A stretch of DNA of 38,906 nt from an uncultured Clostridia bacterium. GTDB lineage: Bacteria > Bacillota > Clostridia > Christensenellales > Borkfalkiaceae. The translations under genes were made by a program, and so were the position numbers. Under the pieces are notes generated by a model, which made no database searches, was not told where the DNA came from, and was given only the letters and a program-made list of their open reading frames with translations. The stretch is from assembly GCA_944328845.1 (NCBI GenBank), contig CALVHV010000006.1, positions 1 to 38,906 on the forward strand, written 5' to 3'. This document shows, piece after piece, positions 1 through 8,356 of the stretch; within the stretch, counting starts at the first letter, position 1; each line of letters begins with the position of its first letter.

Positions 1-1
1 C

Positions 2-2896
2 CCCATCCAGAAAGGTACCGCGCAGAACGGCGACACCTACTTCCAGAACCGCGAGACGGCCAACAAGTACTACCTCGCCACCCCCGCCATCGTGCAGGAG
101 ATGATGGACAAGGTGTCCAAACTGACGGGCAGGAACTATCACCTCTTCGACTACTGCGGCGCTCCCGATGCGGAGAACGTCGTCGTCATCATGGGCAGCG
201 GTGCGGACGCGATGGAAGAGACCATCAACCGCATGAACAAGGAAGGGCACAAGGTCGGCCTCGTCAAAGTGCGCCTGTACCGCCCGTTCGTTGCGGACGC
301 GTTCGTCGCGGCTCTGCCGAAGACCTGCAAGAAGATCGCCGTGCTCGACCGCACGAAGGAACCCGGCTCCCTCGGCGAACCCCTCTACCTCGACGTCTGC
401 TCGGCACTCTTTGAAAAGGGCGTTTCCAAGATCAAAGTGGTGGGCGGCCGTTACGGCCTCGGCTCCAAGGAGTTCAACCCCTCCATGTGCTACGCGGTGT
501 ACAAGAACCTCGAAGCAAAACAGCCGAAGAACCACTTCACCGTGGGTATCTACGACGATCTGACCAACACCTCCCTCGATTTCTCCGAGAAATACGACGC
601 GGCTCCCGAAGGCGCTATCTCCTGCAAGTTCTACGGCCTCGGCTCGGACGGTACCGTCGGCGCCAACAAGGATTCCATCAAGATCATCGGCGACCACACC
701 GACATGTATGCGCAGGCGTACTTCTTCTACGATTCCAAGAAGTCGGGCGGCATCACCGTTTCCCACCTGAGATTCGGCAAGACCCCCATCCAGTCCTCCT
801 ATCTCATCGACAGCGCGGACTTCATCGCCTGCCATAACCCCTCCTACATCACCCGCTACGATATGCTTACCGACGCGAAGGAAGGCGGCAAATTCCTGCT
901 CAACTCCCCTTGGACGACCATGGAAGAGCTGGAAAAGAACCTCCCCGCCAAGGTCAAACAGCAGATCGCAAAGAAACACCTCAAATTCTACAACATCGAC
1001 GGTATCGGCATCGCGCAGGAGATCGGCCTGAACGGCAAGACGAGCACGATCATGCAGTCGGCATTCTTCTACATCAACGATTCCATCATGCCTTACGAAC
1101 AGGCGGCGGACTTCATGAAGAAGGCGGTTTACAAGAAGTTCTCCCGTAAGGGCGACGCCGTCGTCAACATGAACTATGCGGCGATCGACTCCGCAAAGAG
1201 CGGTCTGCAGGAGATCAAAGTCCCCGCAAGCTGGGCAAACGCCACCGACGGCGCACCGATGGTCGCCGTTGCGGACAACGAATACTTCAAGAACGTCGTG
1301 CATCCCATCCTCGTTCTGGAAGGCGACAAGCTGCCCACCTCCGCGTTCAATGCGGACGGCTCCGTTCCCGTCGGCACGACCAAGTTCGAAAAGCGCGGCG
1401 TTGCGGTGAAAGTGCCCAAGTGGGTCGCCGAAAACTGCATCCAGTGCAACCAGTGCTCCTTCGTCTGCCCGCACGCGTGCATCCGCCCCGTCGTCATCGA
1501 CGATGCGACCGAGAAGCCCGAAACGTTTGTCACCAAACCCACCACGGGCATCAAGGGCACGCAGTTCCGTATGCAGGTCTCTCCTCTGGACTGCATGGGC
1601 TGCGGCGTCTGCGCAAACGTCTGCCCCGGCATGAAGGGCAACAAAGCTCTCGTTATGGTACCGCTGGATGAAGTGGTCGAAGCGGACGCAAAGAACTGGG
1701 AGTTCGCTCAGGAAGTCAAGCAGGCGGATACCTCTTCCGTCAAGCGCACGACGGTCAAGGGCAGCCAGTTCAACCAGCCTCTGTTCGAGTTCTCCGGCGC
1801 CTGCGCAGGCTGCGGCGAGACCCCTTACGTCAAGGTTGTCACCCAGATGTTCGGCGATCGCATGATCATCGCCAACGCGACGGGCTGCTCCTCCATCTAC
1901 GGCGGTTCCTCCCCTACCTGCCCTTACACGACCAACAAAGAAGGCCACGGCCCCGCATGGGCAAACAGCCTGTTTGAAGACAACGCAGAGTTCGGCTACG
2001 GCATGAACCTCGCATACAAAGCACGCCGCACCAAGCTGGCAGCGGAAGTTTCCGCCCTCGCCGAGAAGTGGGCAGACTTTGCAGAAGGCAAAGCCGCCTG
2101 CGAAGAATGGCTCGCCAACATGGAAGACGCGGAAGGCAGCAAGGCGGCGGCTGAAAAGCTTGTCAAGGCTTGCGAAGGCTGCAAGGATTGCGGCTGCGAC
2201 TGCGACGCGCTCTGCAAAGAAGTGCTGAAAGCGAAAGACTGCCTCGTCAAGAAATCCATCTGGATCTTCGGCGGCGACGGCTGGGCATACGATATCGGTT
2301 ACGGCGGATTGGACCACGTCCTCGCTTCCGGCGAAGACGTCAACGTCCTCGTATTGGATACCGAAGTGTATTCCAACACGGGCGGACAAGCTTCCAAGTC
2401 CACGCCGACGGGCTCCGTTGCGAAGTTCGCTTCCTCCGGTAAGCGCGTCAAGAAGAAGGACCTCGGCATGATGGCGATGAGCTACGGCTATGTTTACGTT
2501 GCACAGGTTTCGATGGGCAGCAACAAACAGCAGTTCCTCAACGCGCTCGTGGAAGCGGAAAAATATCATGGCCCTTCGCTGATCATCGCATACGCTCCCT
2601 GCATCAACCACGGCATCAACATGAGCAAGAGCCAGGACGAAGAGAAGCGCGCGGTGGATTGCGGATACTGGCAGCTGTACCGCTACAACCCCGAACTCAA
2701 AGACGCAGGCAAGAATCCGTTCTCGCTGGACAGCAAAGAGCCGACCGGCGACTATCAGGAATTTATCCTCGGCGAGACCCGTTACTCTTCCCTCAAGAAG
2801 ACGCAGCCCGAAGCGGCAGAAAAGCTCTTCAAAGAGAACGAAGAGGAGAGCAAGGCCCGCTACGAAGGTTACAAGAAACTTGCCGACAAGGAATAA
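2..2896 (+). CDS. nifJ: Pyruvate:ferredoxin (flavodoxin) oxidoreductase, 5'-truncated by the window edge
   Basis: Oxidatively decarboxylates pyruvate to acetyl-CoA and CO2 and passes electrons to ferredoxin, the central step of anaerobic sugar fermentation. The frame is open from base 2 (it begins PIQKGTAQN), well before the first ATG at 92, so the N-terminal part, roughly 200 residues of a protein usually near 1,170, lies outside. Two 4Fe-4S motifs are visible: CIQCNQCSFVCP near visible residue 479 and CMGCGVCANVCPG near 531. The TPP-binding domain follows (CAGCGETPY near 600; GDGWAYDIGYGG near 758; SNTGGQASKSTPTG). Between these last blocks, at about 2170-2245, sits an unusual Cys-rich stretch (CEGCKDCGCDCDALC). 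The gene ends just before a strong terminator. Identity is secure; the start cannot be seen. Confidence 0.97.
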   Translation, partial: PIQKGTAQNGDTYFQNRETANKYYLATPAIVQEMMDKVSKLTGRNYHLFDYCGAPDAENVVVIMGSGADAMEETINRMNKEGHKVGLVKVRLYRPFVADAFVAALPKTCKKIAVLDRTKEPGSLGEPLYLDVCSALFEKGVSKIKVVGGRYGLGSKEFNPSMCYAVYKNLEAKQPKNHFTVGIYDDLTNTSLDFSEKYDAAPEGAISCKFYGLGSDGTVGANKDSIKIIGDHTDMYAQAYFFYDSKKSGGITVSHLRFGKTPIQSSYLIDSADFIACHNPSYITRYDMLTDAKEGGKFLLNSPWTTMEELEKNLPAKVKQQIAKKHLKFYNIDGIGIAQEIGLNGKTSTIMQSAFFYINDSIMPYEQAADFMKKAVYKKFSRKGDAVVNMNYAAIDSAKSGLQEIKVPASWANATDGAPMVAVADNEYFKNVVHPILVLEGDKLPTSAFNADGSVPVGTTKFEKRGVAVKVPKWVAENCIQCNQCSFVCPHACIRPVVIDDATEKPETFVTKPTTGIKGTQFRMQVSPLDCMGCGVCANVCPGMKGNKALVMVPLDEVVEADAKNWEFAQEVKQADTSSVKRTTVKGSQFNQPLFEFSGACAGCGETPYVKVVTQMFGDRMIIANATGCSSIYGGSSPTCPYTTNKEGHGPAWANSLFEDNAEFGYGMNLAYKARRTKLAAEVSALAEKWADFAEGKAACEEWLANMEDAEGSKAAAEKLVKACEGCKDCGCDCDALCKEVLKAKDCLVKKSIWIFGGDGWAYDIGYGGLDHVLASGEDVNVLVLDTEVYSNTGGQASKSTPTGSVAKFASSGKRVKKKDLGMMAMSYGYVYVAQVSMGSNKQQFLNALVEAEKYHGPSLIIAYAPCINHGINMSKSQDEEKRAVDCGYWQLYRYNPELKDAGKNPFSLDSKEPTGDYQEFILGETRYSSLKKTQPEAAEKLFKENEEESKARYEGYKKLADKE

Positions 2897-2911
2897 TTTC
2901 CTTCAAAATGC

Positions 2912-2943
2912 AAAGGGACAGGCATTCGCCTGTCCCTTTTTTT
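2912..2943 (+). terminator. Rho-independent terminator of the pyruvate oxidoreductase gene
   Basis: A perfect 12-bp stem (AAAGGGACAGGC, loop ATTC, GCCTGTCCCTTT) is followed by a run of T. It begins about 15 bp after the stop codon. Confidence 0.93.
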
Positions 2944-3034
2944 GTAAAATCGCGGTTTTTCGAAAAACATCATCCGTCAGCACAGCACGGCACCCGTCGC
3001 CCCAACGCAGCGCCGTACTTGTCGCCGCGCCAAA

Positions 3035-3070
3035 AAAAGCGGGCGCTGCAATACGCAGCGCCCGCCTTTT
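3035..3070. terminator. Bidirectional terminator-like hairpin
   Basis: An 11-bp stem (GCGGGCGCTGC, loop AATAC, GCAGCGCCCGC) is flanked by an A-run on the left and CTTTTT on the right. It can end leftward transcription from the lipoprotein gene at 3131 and act as a second stop for rightward transcription. Confidence 0.8.
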
Positions 3071-3130
3071 TGAATTTGCACAAAAGTTCCGATCCCGCCG
3101 TCTCCCTTTTTCCTCTCTAAGAGAATCCGT

Positions 3131-3964
3131 TTATCCCTGCAGATAAAATTGGAAGGAACAGGCGCCCACGGAATTTTGCCGATACACACCTTCACGCAAG
3201 GTCGAATGACTCACGGAGACGCTGCCGCTCTCATTCTCAGCGCCAAACTTTGCCAGTTCGACAGAGAAAGACGCGCCGATCGTCTGCGTGCCGATCAGAT
3301 AATCCCCGAAAGAGCTTTCCGTGTAAAATTTACGCAGCATACAGCCCTCATCCGCTTTCAAGGCAAAGGCAATCTCGCATGCATCCGTAAAACCGATGTA
3401 AGCAGACTCATTTCCTTCCTTTGCAAGAAAAGTTCCGTTTGCCTGTTGAGGAAATTCGCCGTCCGATTGCAGATTACCCGTACCGTGCAACTCGTACAGC
3501 GTCTCGTTCATCTGAATGTCGAGAGGTTTCGCCCACGAAAAAGTAATAAAATCCGCCTCGGAAACATCCGCATTGTCCCAGCTCCAGTTGACGGTGACGA
3601 TCTTAGCAGCATACCCTTTCGCTTCTTCGGAAATATCGCTGATAGTGACCGTTCCCTCCGTAATGACAGGTTCTCCGCCCGTCCCTTTATATTCAATACT
3701 GCCATCCCTTTCAAAGACGGCGTTTTTCTCCTGCAGGTACAATTTTGTCTGCGCGCCCGCGGCCGCAACAAATGCCTCCGAATAGCCGTTGGCAAGCAGA
3801 TACTCTTCTGCCGCCGCGACCTTTTCCTGTTGGTCCGGATATTCGATGACCGTCACTTTCTTTTCCGTTTCCGACCCTTCATCCGGGGCCTTCTCCGTAC
3901 ACGCAGAGAAGACGAAAAGAACGGGTAAAACGGCTAAAAAAGCCAACCATCGACTCTTTTTCAT
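3131..3964 (-). CDS. Predicted lipoprotein of unknown function
   Basis: A 277-residue protein with a short basic N-terminus, a hydrophobic core and a lipobox-like end (VFSAC, Cys22), so it is probably exported, lipidated and anchored on the outer face of the membrane. The mature part begins with an acidic linker, then a mixed alpha/beta segment with no domain I recognise. The start is supported by AAGGAGG eight bases upstream of ATG. The small ORF at 3998-4258 lies 33 bp upstream on the same strand, and both probably use the promoter at 4358-4386. The terminator at 3035-3070 lies downstream. Function cannot be assigned from sequence. Confidence 0.85.
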   Translation of the reverse strand: MKKSRWLAFLAVLPVLFVFSACTEKAPDEGSETEKKVTVIEYPDQQEKVAAAEEYLLANGYSEAFVAAAGAQTKLYLQEKNAVFERDGSIEYKGTGGEPVITEGTVTISDISEEAKGYAAKIVTVNWSWDNADVSEADFITFSWAKPLDIQMNETLYELHGTGNLQSDGEFPQQANGTFLAKEGNESAYIGFTDACEIAFALKADEGCMLRKFYTESSFGDYLIGTQTIGASFSVELAKFGAENESGSVSVSHSTLREGVYRQNSVGACSFQFYLQG

Positions 3965-3997
3965 GCGAAAACCCTCCTTATTATTGAGCCTGCCATC

Positions 3998-4258
3998 CTA
4001 TTCATAATATGCAAACATCGAACCTATATCGTCACTTGCTTCGTAATATTCTTGCGTTGTTCCTGAAATGTCGAGAGAAATAGACGGCGGCAACGAAAAA
4101 CTGAAAACATAATTAATTTTTGTTTCGCTCACCCAACGAAAATAATTTCCGACTACCGAACTATAGCCGTTGGAAGATGTGACTTTTTGAATCGTAACCG
4201 AATAAGCAGCCGAAAAATTATCCGAATCAATTTGGAATATACCATACGCATTGTTCAT
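3998..4258 (-). CDS. Small hypothetical protein, possibly a gene fragment
   Basis: An 86-residue frame rich in Ser, Tyr and Asn, with no signal peptide and no recognised domain. It lies between a strong leftward promoter and the lipoprotein gene. No good ribosome binding site precedes ATG 4258. The frame stays open upstream for about 19 codons without another ATG. A GGGGGG-rich ribosome-binding-like sequence near 4318 instead leads into a different, very short frame (ATG at 4308). The arrangement resembles the 3' remnant of a longer, frameshifted secreted protein, but a real small protein cannot be excluded. Base composition is more A+T-rich than the flanking genes. Confidence 0.4.
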   Translation of the reverse strand: MNNAYGIFQIDSDNFSAAYSVTIQKVTSSNGYSSVVGNYFRWVSETKINYVFSFSLPPSISLDISGTTQEYYEASDDIGSMFAYYE

Positions 4259-4357
4259 AATTCATTCGAAAAGTCATGTTTTCGTAATCGAAAGCAAAAC
4301 GATAGCCATTGGCTTCACCCCCCTCTTTTTCTTATAATTAGAATCTTTTGCATTTTT

Positions 4358-4386
4358 ATTATATCATAAAAACATTTTTTCGTCAA
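4358..4386 (-). promoter_or_regulatory. Strong sigma-A-type promoter, leftward
   Basis: On the minus strand, TTGACG (4381-4386) and TATAAT (4358-4363) are separated by exactly 17 bp. It points at the small ORF at 3998-4258 and the lipoprotein. Confidence 0.82.
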
Positions 4387-4477
4387 TTCATTTCATAAAA
4401 TGATATATTATAACACTATAAAGTTGTTTTAAAAAAGATACGCTCATTTTTTCCTTGCAAAAATAAGAAAAAAGCTC

Positions 4478-4506
4478 TTGCTTTTCCCGCCTTCTGCGGT
4501 TATAAT
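4478..4506 (+). promoter_or_regulatory. Sigma-A-type promoter of the helicase gene
   Basis: TTGCTT (4478-4483), 17 bp, TATAAT (4501-4506). The expected transcript starts near 4513, so translation from the TTG at 4478 is impossible, which supports ATG 4550 as the start. Confidence 0.8.
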
Positions 4507-4549
4507 AGAAGGGAAGATTACAAACAAAAGTTCGCAAAAAGAGGAAACC

Positions 4550-6718
4550 ATGGGTATTGAAGAAAAAATTTTTGAAAAACTCAACGAACGGCAGGCGCAG
4601 GCCGTCCGCGAAACAGAGGGTTATGTGCGCGTGGCGGCGGGTGCGGGAAGCGGCAAAACGCGCGTGCTGACCAGCCGCTATGTATACCTTGCCAAAGTGC
4701 TGGGCGTACCCACCGAACACATCCTTTCCGTCACCTTTACCAACAAGGCGGCATGGGAGATGCGCAAGCGTATCCGCGCCGCCCTGCCCGACGAGGACGG
4801 CGGCTGGATCCTCACCTTTCACAGCGCCTGCCACAAGATCTTGCAGTCAGACATTTCCTGCCTCGCCTATCCCGCCAATTTTCTGGTACTGGACGAGGAA
4901 GACCAGAAAGGCATCTTGCAGCGCATTTTCGACGAAAACGGGTTGACGCTGAAAAACTTTTCCTTTCGGCGCTGTCTGGACGCGCTGGAAGTGTACAAAT
5001 CGCAGAATGCTTATGTGCCCTATCTCACCGACCCCGCCCGCGGCGAGATCGCGCCCGGGCTTGCCGACGCGGACAACAAGGGTTCGATGTCTTTTGTCAT
5101 TTTAAAATATCTGCAGAGCCAACGCAAAAACTTTTACCTTGATTTCAACGACCTCATCCAGTTTGTCCTCTATCTCTTTCAGACGCGCAAAGACATCGCC
5201 GAAAAGTGGCAGAAAAAATTCGAATACATCCAGATCGACGAATTTCAGGACGTTTCCGCCGAACAGTATCAGCTGGCGAGCGTTCTCTCCGCGCACCACA
5301 AAAACCTGTTTATCGTGGGTGACCCCGATCAGACCATTTATTCGTGGCGGGGCGCGAGCGTGGGGTATTTTCTCAATTTCGACAAGCAGTTTGAGGGGAC
5401 AACGACCATTGTCCTCGACAAAAATTACCGCTCCACGCCCGAGATCGTAAGCGTAAGCAACTCACTCATCTCCCATAACACGGCACGGCTGAAAAAAGAG
5501 CTGTACGCCGTGCGTCGGACGGGCGCGCAGCCCTGCTATTTCCACGCGAGATCGCGCGCGGAAGAGAGCGAATGGATCGCCGAGACCATTCTGTCCCTGC
5601 ACGGACAGGGCATGCCCCTGAGCGACATCGCCGTTCTGTACCGCGGCAACTATATGTCCCGCCCCATCGAGGAGGCGCTCCTGCGCAAGGAGATCCCCTA
5701 TGCGGTGTACAGCGGCGTGGCGTTTTACCAGCGCAAGGAGATCAAAGACGCGCTTGCCTATCTGCGCTTTCTCGTGTTCGGGGACGAACTTTCCTTTCTG
5801 CGCATCGTCAACGTGCCGCCGCGCGGCATCGGAAAGACGCGGCTCACCCTGCTGGAGGGGCGGGCGCGCGACGTCGGCTGGAAAAACGCTTTACAAGAGC
5901 TTTCCTCTCACGAAAAATTCAAGGCGACCAAGGCGGCACAGCTCTTGCAGGCGCTGGACGAGGGTGCGGAATACGCAAGATCGCACGACGTTGCGGACAC
6001 GCTGGACTTTTTGCTGCAAAAGAGCGGATACGAAGAGTACATGATGCTGTGCGGCAACCAGGACAAGCTGGACAACCTCAACGAATTAAAAGCCTCCCTG
6101 CGCGAGCTTTTGGACGCGGCGCAGGAAGAGGTCAGCGCGGAAGACTACCTCAACGGCATCGCCCTTTTAACGAGTGCGGACATTCAGGACAGAGAAAACA
6201 GCGTGCGGCTGATGACCATCCATACGGCAAAGGGGCTGGAATTCCCCGCCGTGTTCGTGTGCTGTCTCAACGAAGGGATGTTCCCCTCCCGCAAGATCCG
6301 CTCCAAAGAGGAGATGGAAGAAGAGCGGCGCGTTGCCTATGTGGCAATGACGCGCGCAGAGGACTATCTCTTTTTGTCGGATGCGGAGGGATACGACGCC
6401 CAGGCGGGCGGAAGCCTGTATTCTTCCCGCTTTCTCTTCAACATCGAAGAAAAATTTTTAGAAAAGCGTGGCAATTTTTCCGCCTCGCATCTGGAACGCT
6501 CCAAAGAATACATCCGTCAACAGGAATCGGAGATGGGAGTTCTGACCGTGCGGCAAAACATCTGCCGCTTTGCCGCGGGCGACGGCGTGCGCCATCCCCA
6601 CTTCGGCGCGGGCAAAGTCGTCAGCGTTCAGGACGGCGAGTACCTCGTCGCCTTCGAAAACGGCAAGACGCGCTCCGTCTCTGCCGCCGCCGACATCCTC
6701 ATTCCCCTCTACCGATAA
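4550..6718 (+). CDS. pcrA: ATP-dependent DNA helicase, PcrA/UvrD family
   Basis: Superfamily 1 3'-5' helicase acting in DNA repair, replication restart and removal of recombination intermediates. The 722-residue length fits PcrA. Helicase motifs appear in order: Walker A AAGAGSGKT (residues about 29-37), DEFQD (motif II), GDPDQTIYSWRGA (motif III), the HTAKGLEFPAVFV block (motif V) and VAMTRAEDYLFLS (motif VI). The C-terminus (VRHPHFGAGKVVSV and what follows) matches the small Tudor-like tail that lets PcrA bind RNA polymerase. The start is ATG 4550, with GAGGAAACC directly upstream, inside the transcript set by the promoter at 4478-4506. It stands alone, with a terminator at 6889. Confidence 0.95.
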   Translation: MGIEEKIFEKLNERQAQAVRETEGYVRVAAGAGSGKTRVLTSRYVYLAKVLGVPTEHILSVTFTNKAAWEMRKRIRAALPDEDGGWILTFHSACHKILQSDISCLAYPANFLVLDEEDQKGILQRIFDENGLTLKNFSFRRCLDALEVYKSQNAYVPYLTDPARGEIAPGLADADNKGSMSFVILKYLQSQRKNFYLDFNDLIQFVLYLFQTRKDIAEKWQKKFEYIQIDEFQDVSAEQYQLASVLSAHHKNLFIVGDPDQTIYSWRGASVGYFLNFDKQFEGTTTIVLDKNYRSTPEIVSVSNSLISHNTARLKKELYAVRRTGAQPCYFHARSRAEESEWIAETILSLHGQGMPLSDIAVLYRGNYMSRPIEEALLRKEIPYAVYSGVAFYQRKEIKDALAYLRFLVFGDELSFLRIVNVPPRGIGKTRLTLLEGRARDVGWKNALQELSSHEKFKATKAAQLLQALDEGAEYARSHDVADTLDFLLQKSGYEEYMMLCGNQDKLDNLNELKASLRELLDAAQEEVSAEDYLNGIALLTSADIQDRENSVRLMTIHTAKGLEFPAVFVCCLNEGMFPSRKIRSKEEMEEERRVAYVAMTRAEDYLFLSDAEGYDAQAGGSLYSSRFLFNIEEKFLEKRGNFSASHLERSKEYIRQQESEMGVLTVRQNICRFAAGDGVRHPHFGAGKVVSVQDGEYLVAFENGKTRSVSAAADILIPLYR

Positions 6719-6888
6719 AAGAGAACCCCCGAAGGCTTTCCGCTCCCTTCCCCTTGCAAAACATTGTCCGAATCCCCTTATCCTGGCAGCTTTTCGTTCT
6801 TCTCACTTTACGACGGCTTGTCCGCGTGATCTTTCCTTTACAGACATCTGTCCTTTCATCCCCTTGTGGCGGTTTCCCCGCAAACGGC

Positions 6889-6933
6889 AAAGCCCTGCGC
6901 GCGCAGTAAAAACTGCGCGCGCAGGGCTTTTTT
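6889..6933. terminator. Very strong bidirectional terminator
   Basis: A perfect 15-bp stem (GCCCTGCGCGCGCAG, loop TAAAAA, CTGCGCGCGCAGGGC) is flanked by AAA on the left and TTTTTT on the right. It lies downstream of the helicase gene. Confidence 0.92.
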
Positions 6934-7020
6934 CTTAAAAACATAGGGCAGCCTGTCCACCCGTCACAGATCTGCTTGCAGAACAGGGAGAACTCACGGC
7001 GTAAAACAGAGCGTACCTTC

Positions 7021-7055
7021 TGCGCCCCTCTGCATACAGAGGGGCGCAAGTTTTT
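7021..7055 (+). terminator. Second terminator-like hairpin upstream of the TM2 gene
   Basis: A perfect 12-bp stem (TGCGCCCCTCTG, loop CATA, CAGAGGGGCGCA) is followed by AGTTTTT. It insulates the next promoter, which starts five bases further on. Confidence 0.75.
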
Positions 7056-7059
7056 CCGC

Positions 7060-7088
7060 TTGACAAGACCGTTCTGAAAGGATATAAT
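7060..7088 (+). promoter_or_regulatory. Perfect-consensus promoter of the TM2 protein gene
   Basis: TTGACA (7060-7065), 17 bp, TATAAT (7083-7088). The leader to ATG 7172 is about 75 nt. Confidence 0.9.
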
Positions 7089-7171
7089 AGTTTATGTAAT
7101 ACTTATTAAAAATCGCGCGGGTAAAACACCTTTGCGGCGCCGCACGATTTGTATCCTTTTCGGGGGAGAAT

Positions 7172-7591
7172 ATGCTTGTCTTTCTTCTCACCATTGCTTT
7201 CGGGTGGATGGGATTTTACCGTTTTTACAAGAGGCAGTATTTCCGCGGTCTCCTGTACCTGTTCACGTTCGGATTTTTCTTTATCGGATGGCTCATCGAC
7301 GTCATCTGCGCCCTGCGCGAAATGCTCACTGCACCCGCGCCTGTCGTCCTGCCCTACGTCGCGCCCCGCCCCGTTTCGAACGGTCCCGCCACCGAAGCGG
7401 ACGAACTGATGAAGTACAAGCGCCTTTTGGACAGCGGCGCCATCACAAAAGAAGAATATAAACAGAAAAAAAGAGAGCTCCTCAGCAAAAAGAAGCCGGA
7501 AGAGCTGTTTGTCGAATGTCCTTACTGCGGCAGCAAAAACGACAAAAACGCAGCAAAATGTTCTTCCTGCGGAGCCTTTCTCCGATCCTGA
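7172..7591 (+). CDS. TM2 / SHOCT / zinc-ribbon membrane protein
   Basis: A 139-residue protein with three recognisable modules. Residues 1-50 form a TM2 domain: two membrane segments around a Gly/Phe-rich turn (GWMGFYRFYKRQYFRG and FFFIGWLIDVICAL). Residues about 75-105 match a SHOCT short C-terminal domain (DELMKYKRLLDSGAITKEEY). The tail is a zinc ribbon with two CxxC knuckles (CPYCGSKN and CSSCGAF). SHOCT modules are generally found as oligomerisation or scaffold appendages. The precise role is unknown. GGGGGAGA upstream supports ATG 7172. The gene is monocistronic, with its own promoter and terminator. Confidence 0.88.
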   Translation: MLVFLLTIAFGWMGFYRFYKRQYFRGLLYLFTFGFFFIGWLIDVICALREMLTAPAPVVLPYVAPRPVSNGPATEADELMKYKRLLDSGAITKEEYKQKKRELLSKKKPEELFVECPYCGSKNDKNAAKCSSCGAFLRS

Positions 7592-7597
7592 ATCATT

Positions 7598-7625
7598 CAC
7601 CGCGGCAACGCCGCGGTGTTTTTCT
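7598..7625 (+). terminator. Terminator of the TM2 protein gene
   Basis: A 9-bp stem (CACCGCGGC, loop AAC, GCCGCGGTG) is followed by TTTTTCTCTTTT, seven bases after the stop codon. Confidence 0.9.
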
Positions 7626-7707
7626 CTTTTTTGCTTTTTTCTTTCTTTCCCCCGCCCCGATCGCGCAATCTTTTCCGCGTTTTTGCGCGGGTTTTTGTTC
7701 CGCAAAA

Positions 7708-7748
7708 GGGGGGGGGCGGTCCCACAAGGGACCGCCCCGCCTCTTTTT
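7708..7748. terminator. Hairpin between convergent genes, with a nine-G tract
   Basis: An 11-bp stem GGGGCGGTCCC, loop ACAA, GGGACCGCCCC, preceded by an unbroken run of nine G (7708-7716) and followed by GCCTCTTTTTT. It lies just past the leftward ABC permease stop (7763) and can serve both strands. Confidence 0.7.
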
Positions 7749-7762
7749 TATGATCTGCCCGT

Positions 7763-8356
7763 TTACGGCTGTCTGCGGCGGAAAATCAGCACTGAAAGGA
7801 AAAAGGAAGCGACCAACACCCCTGCCGAACAAGCAAACAGGAGCAACAGAGTCAATAACAGGGGGAAATTTGAAAACAGATTCACCGCCCAGATCAACAA
7901 AAGCACCTCCAGAAATGCGAGGGCGATCGCAATCATCCTGCCCCGCTCCACACCGTATCTGAAAACGAGGGGCAGATCGATGGCTAAAAACAAAAGCTGC
8001 AAGCACGCGGAGCCGGCGAATCCCTCCCAGCTTTGTCCCGAATCATCCATAAACAGAAAGAAACCAAAAAAGACAAGAGTAGCCAACACAGAAAAGATAA
8101 CGCCCAGAAGATATTTTTCCCCCACCACCGTCTTGGCACTCAACCCGCTGGAAACGGCGAACCTTTGCCAACGGTCTTTTTCCTCATACGACAGGGCGGC
8201 AAGGGGAATAGAAACAGTGAACATCAGCGCGGCGAACGCAGCGTATGCGAGAAAACTATATATCAGGGAGCAGATCCCAAAAAAGAAGAGCATGCCCGCA
8301 TACCACGCGATCTGCTTGCGGATGACGTACAGATCTTTTAAAAGAAGCCCTATCAT
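7763..8356 (-). CDS. ABC-2 type transporter permease subunit
   Basis: A 197-residue polytopic membrane protein with about six hydrophobic segments, beginning MIGLLLKDLYVIRKQIAWYAG. It resembles the small ABC-2 permeases (ABC2_membrane_5 type) paired with a separate ATPase and a YtrA-like repressor. The start chosen is the ATG that overlaps the stop of the ATPase gene (ATGA), and upstream in-frame codons lie inside that gene. The charged cytosolic segment after the third helix (SYEEKDRWQRFAVS) is typical of the group. Substrate unknown. Such systems in Firmicutes often respond to antimicrobial peptides or envelope stress, but that is inference here. Confidence 0.88.
   Translation of the reverse strand: MIGLLLKDLYVIRKQIAWYAGMLFFFGICSLIYSFLAYAAFAALMFTVSIPLAALSYEEKDRWQRFAVSSGLSAKTVVGEKYLLGVIFSVLATLVFFGFFLFMDDSGQSWEGFAGSACLQLLFLAIDLPLVFRYGVERGRMIAIALAFLEVLLLIWAVNLFSNFPLLLTLLLLFACSAGVLVASFFLSVLIFRRRQP

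Larger units (their letters stand above)
6719..7059. other. Intergenic stretch with two terminators
   Basis: No coding potential is seen on either strand apart from short chance frames. It contains the two hairpins listed at 6889 and 7021. Confidence 0.6.

Noticed and set aside
5572..6909. 445-codon plus-strand frame overlapping the helicase
   Set aside because: Out-of-frame shadow of pcrA with low-complexity Arg/Gly/Ala composition. The helicase motifs are in the other frame.
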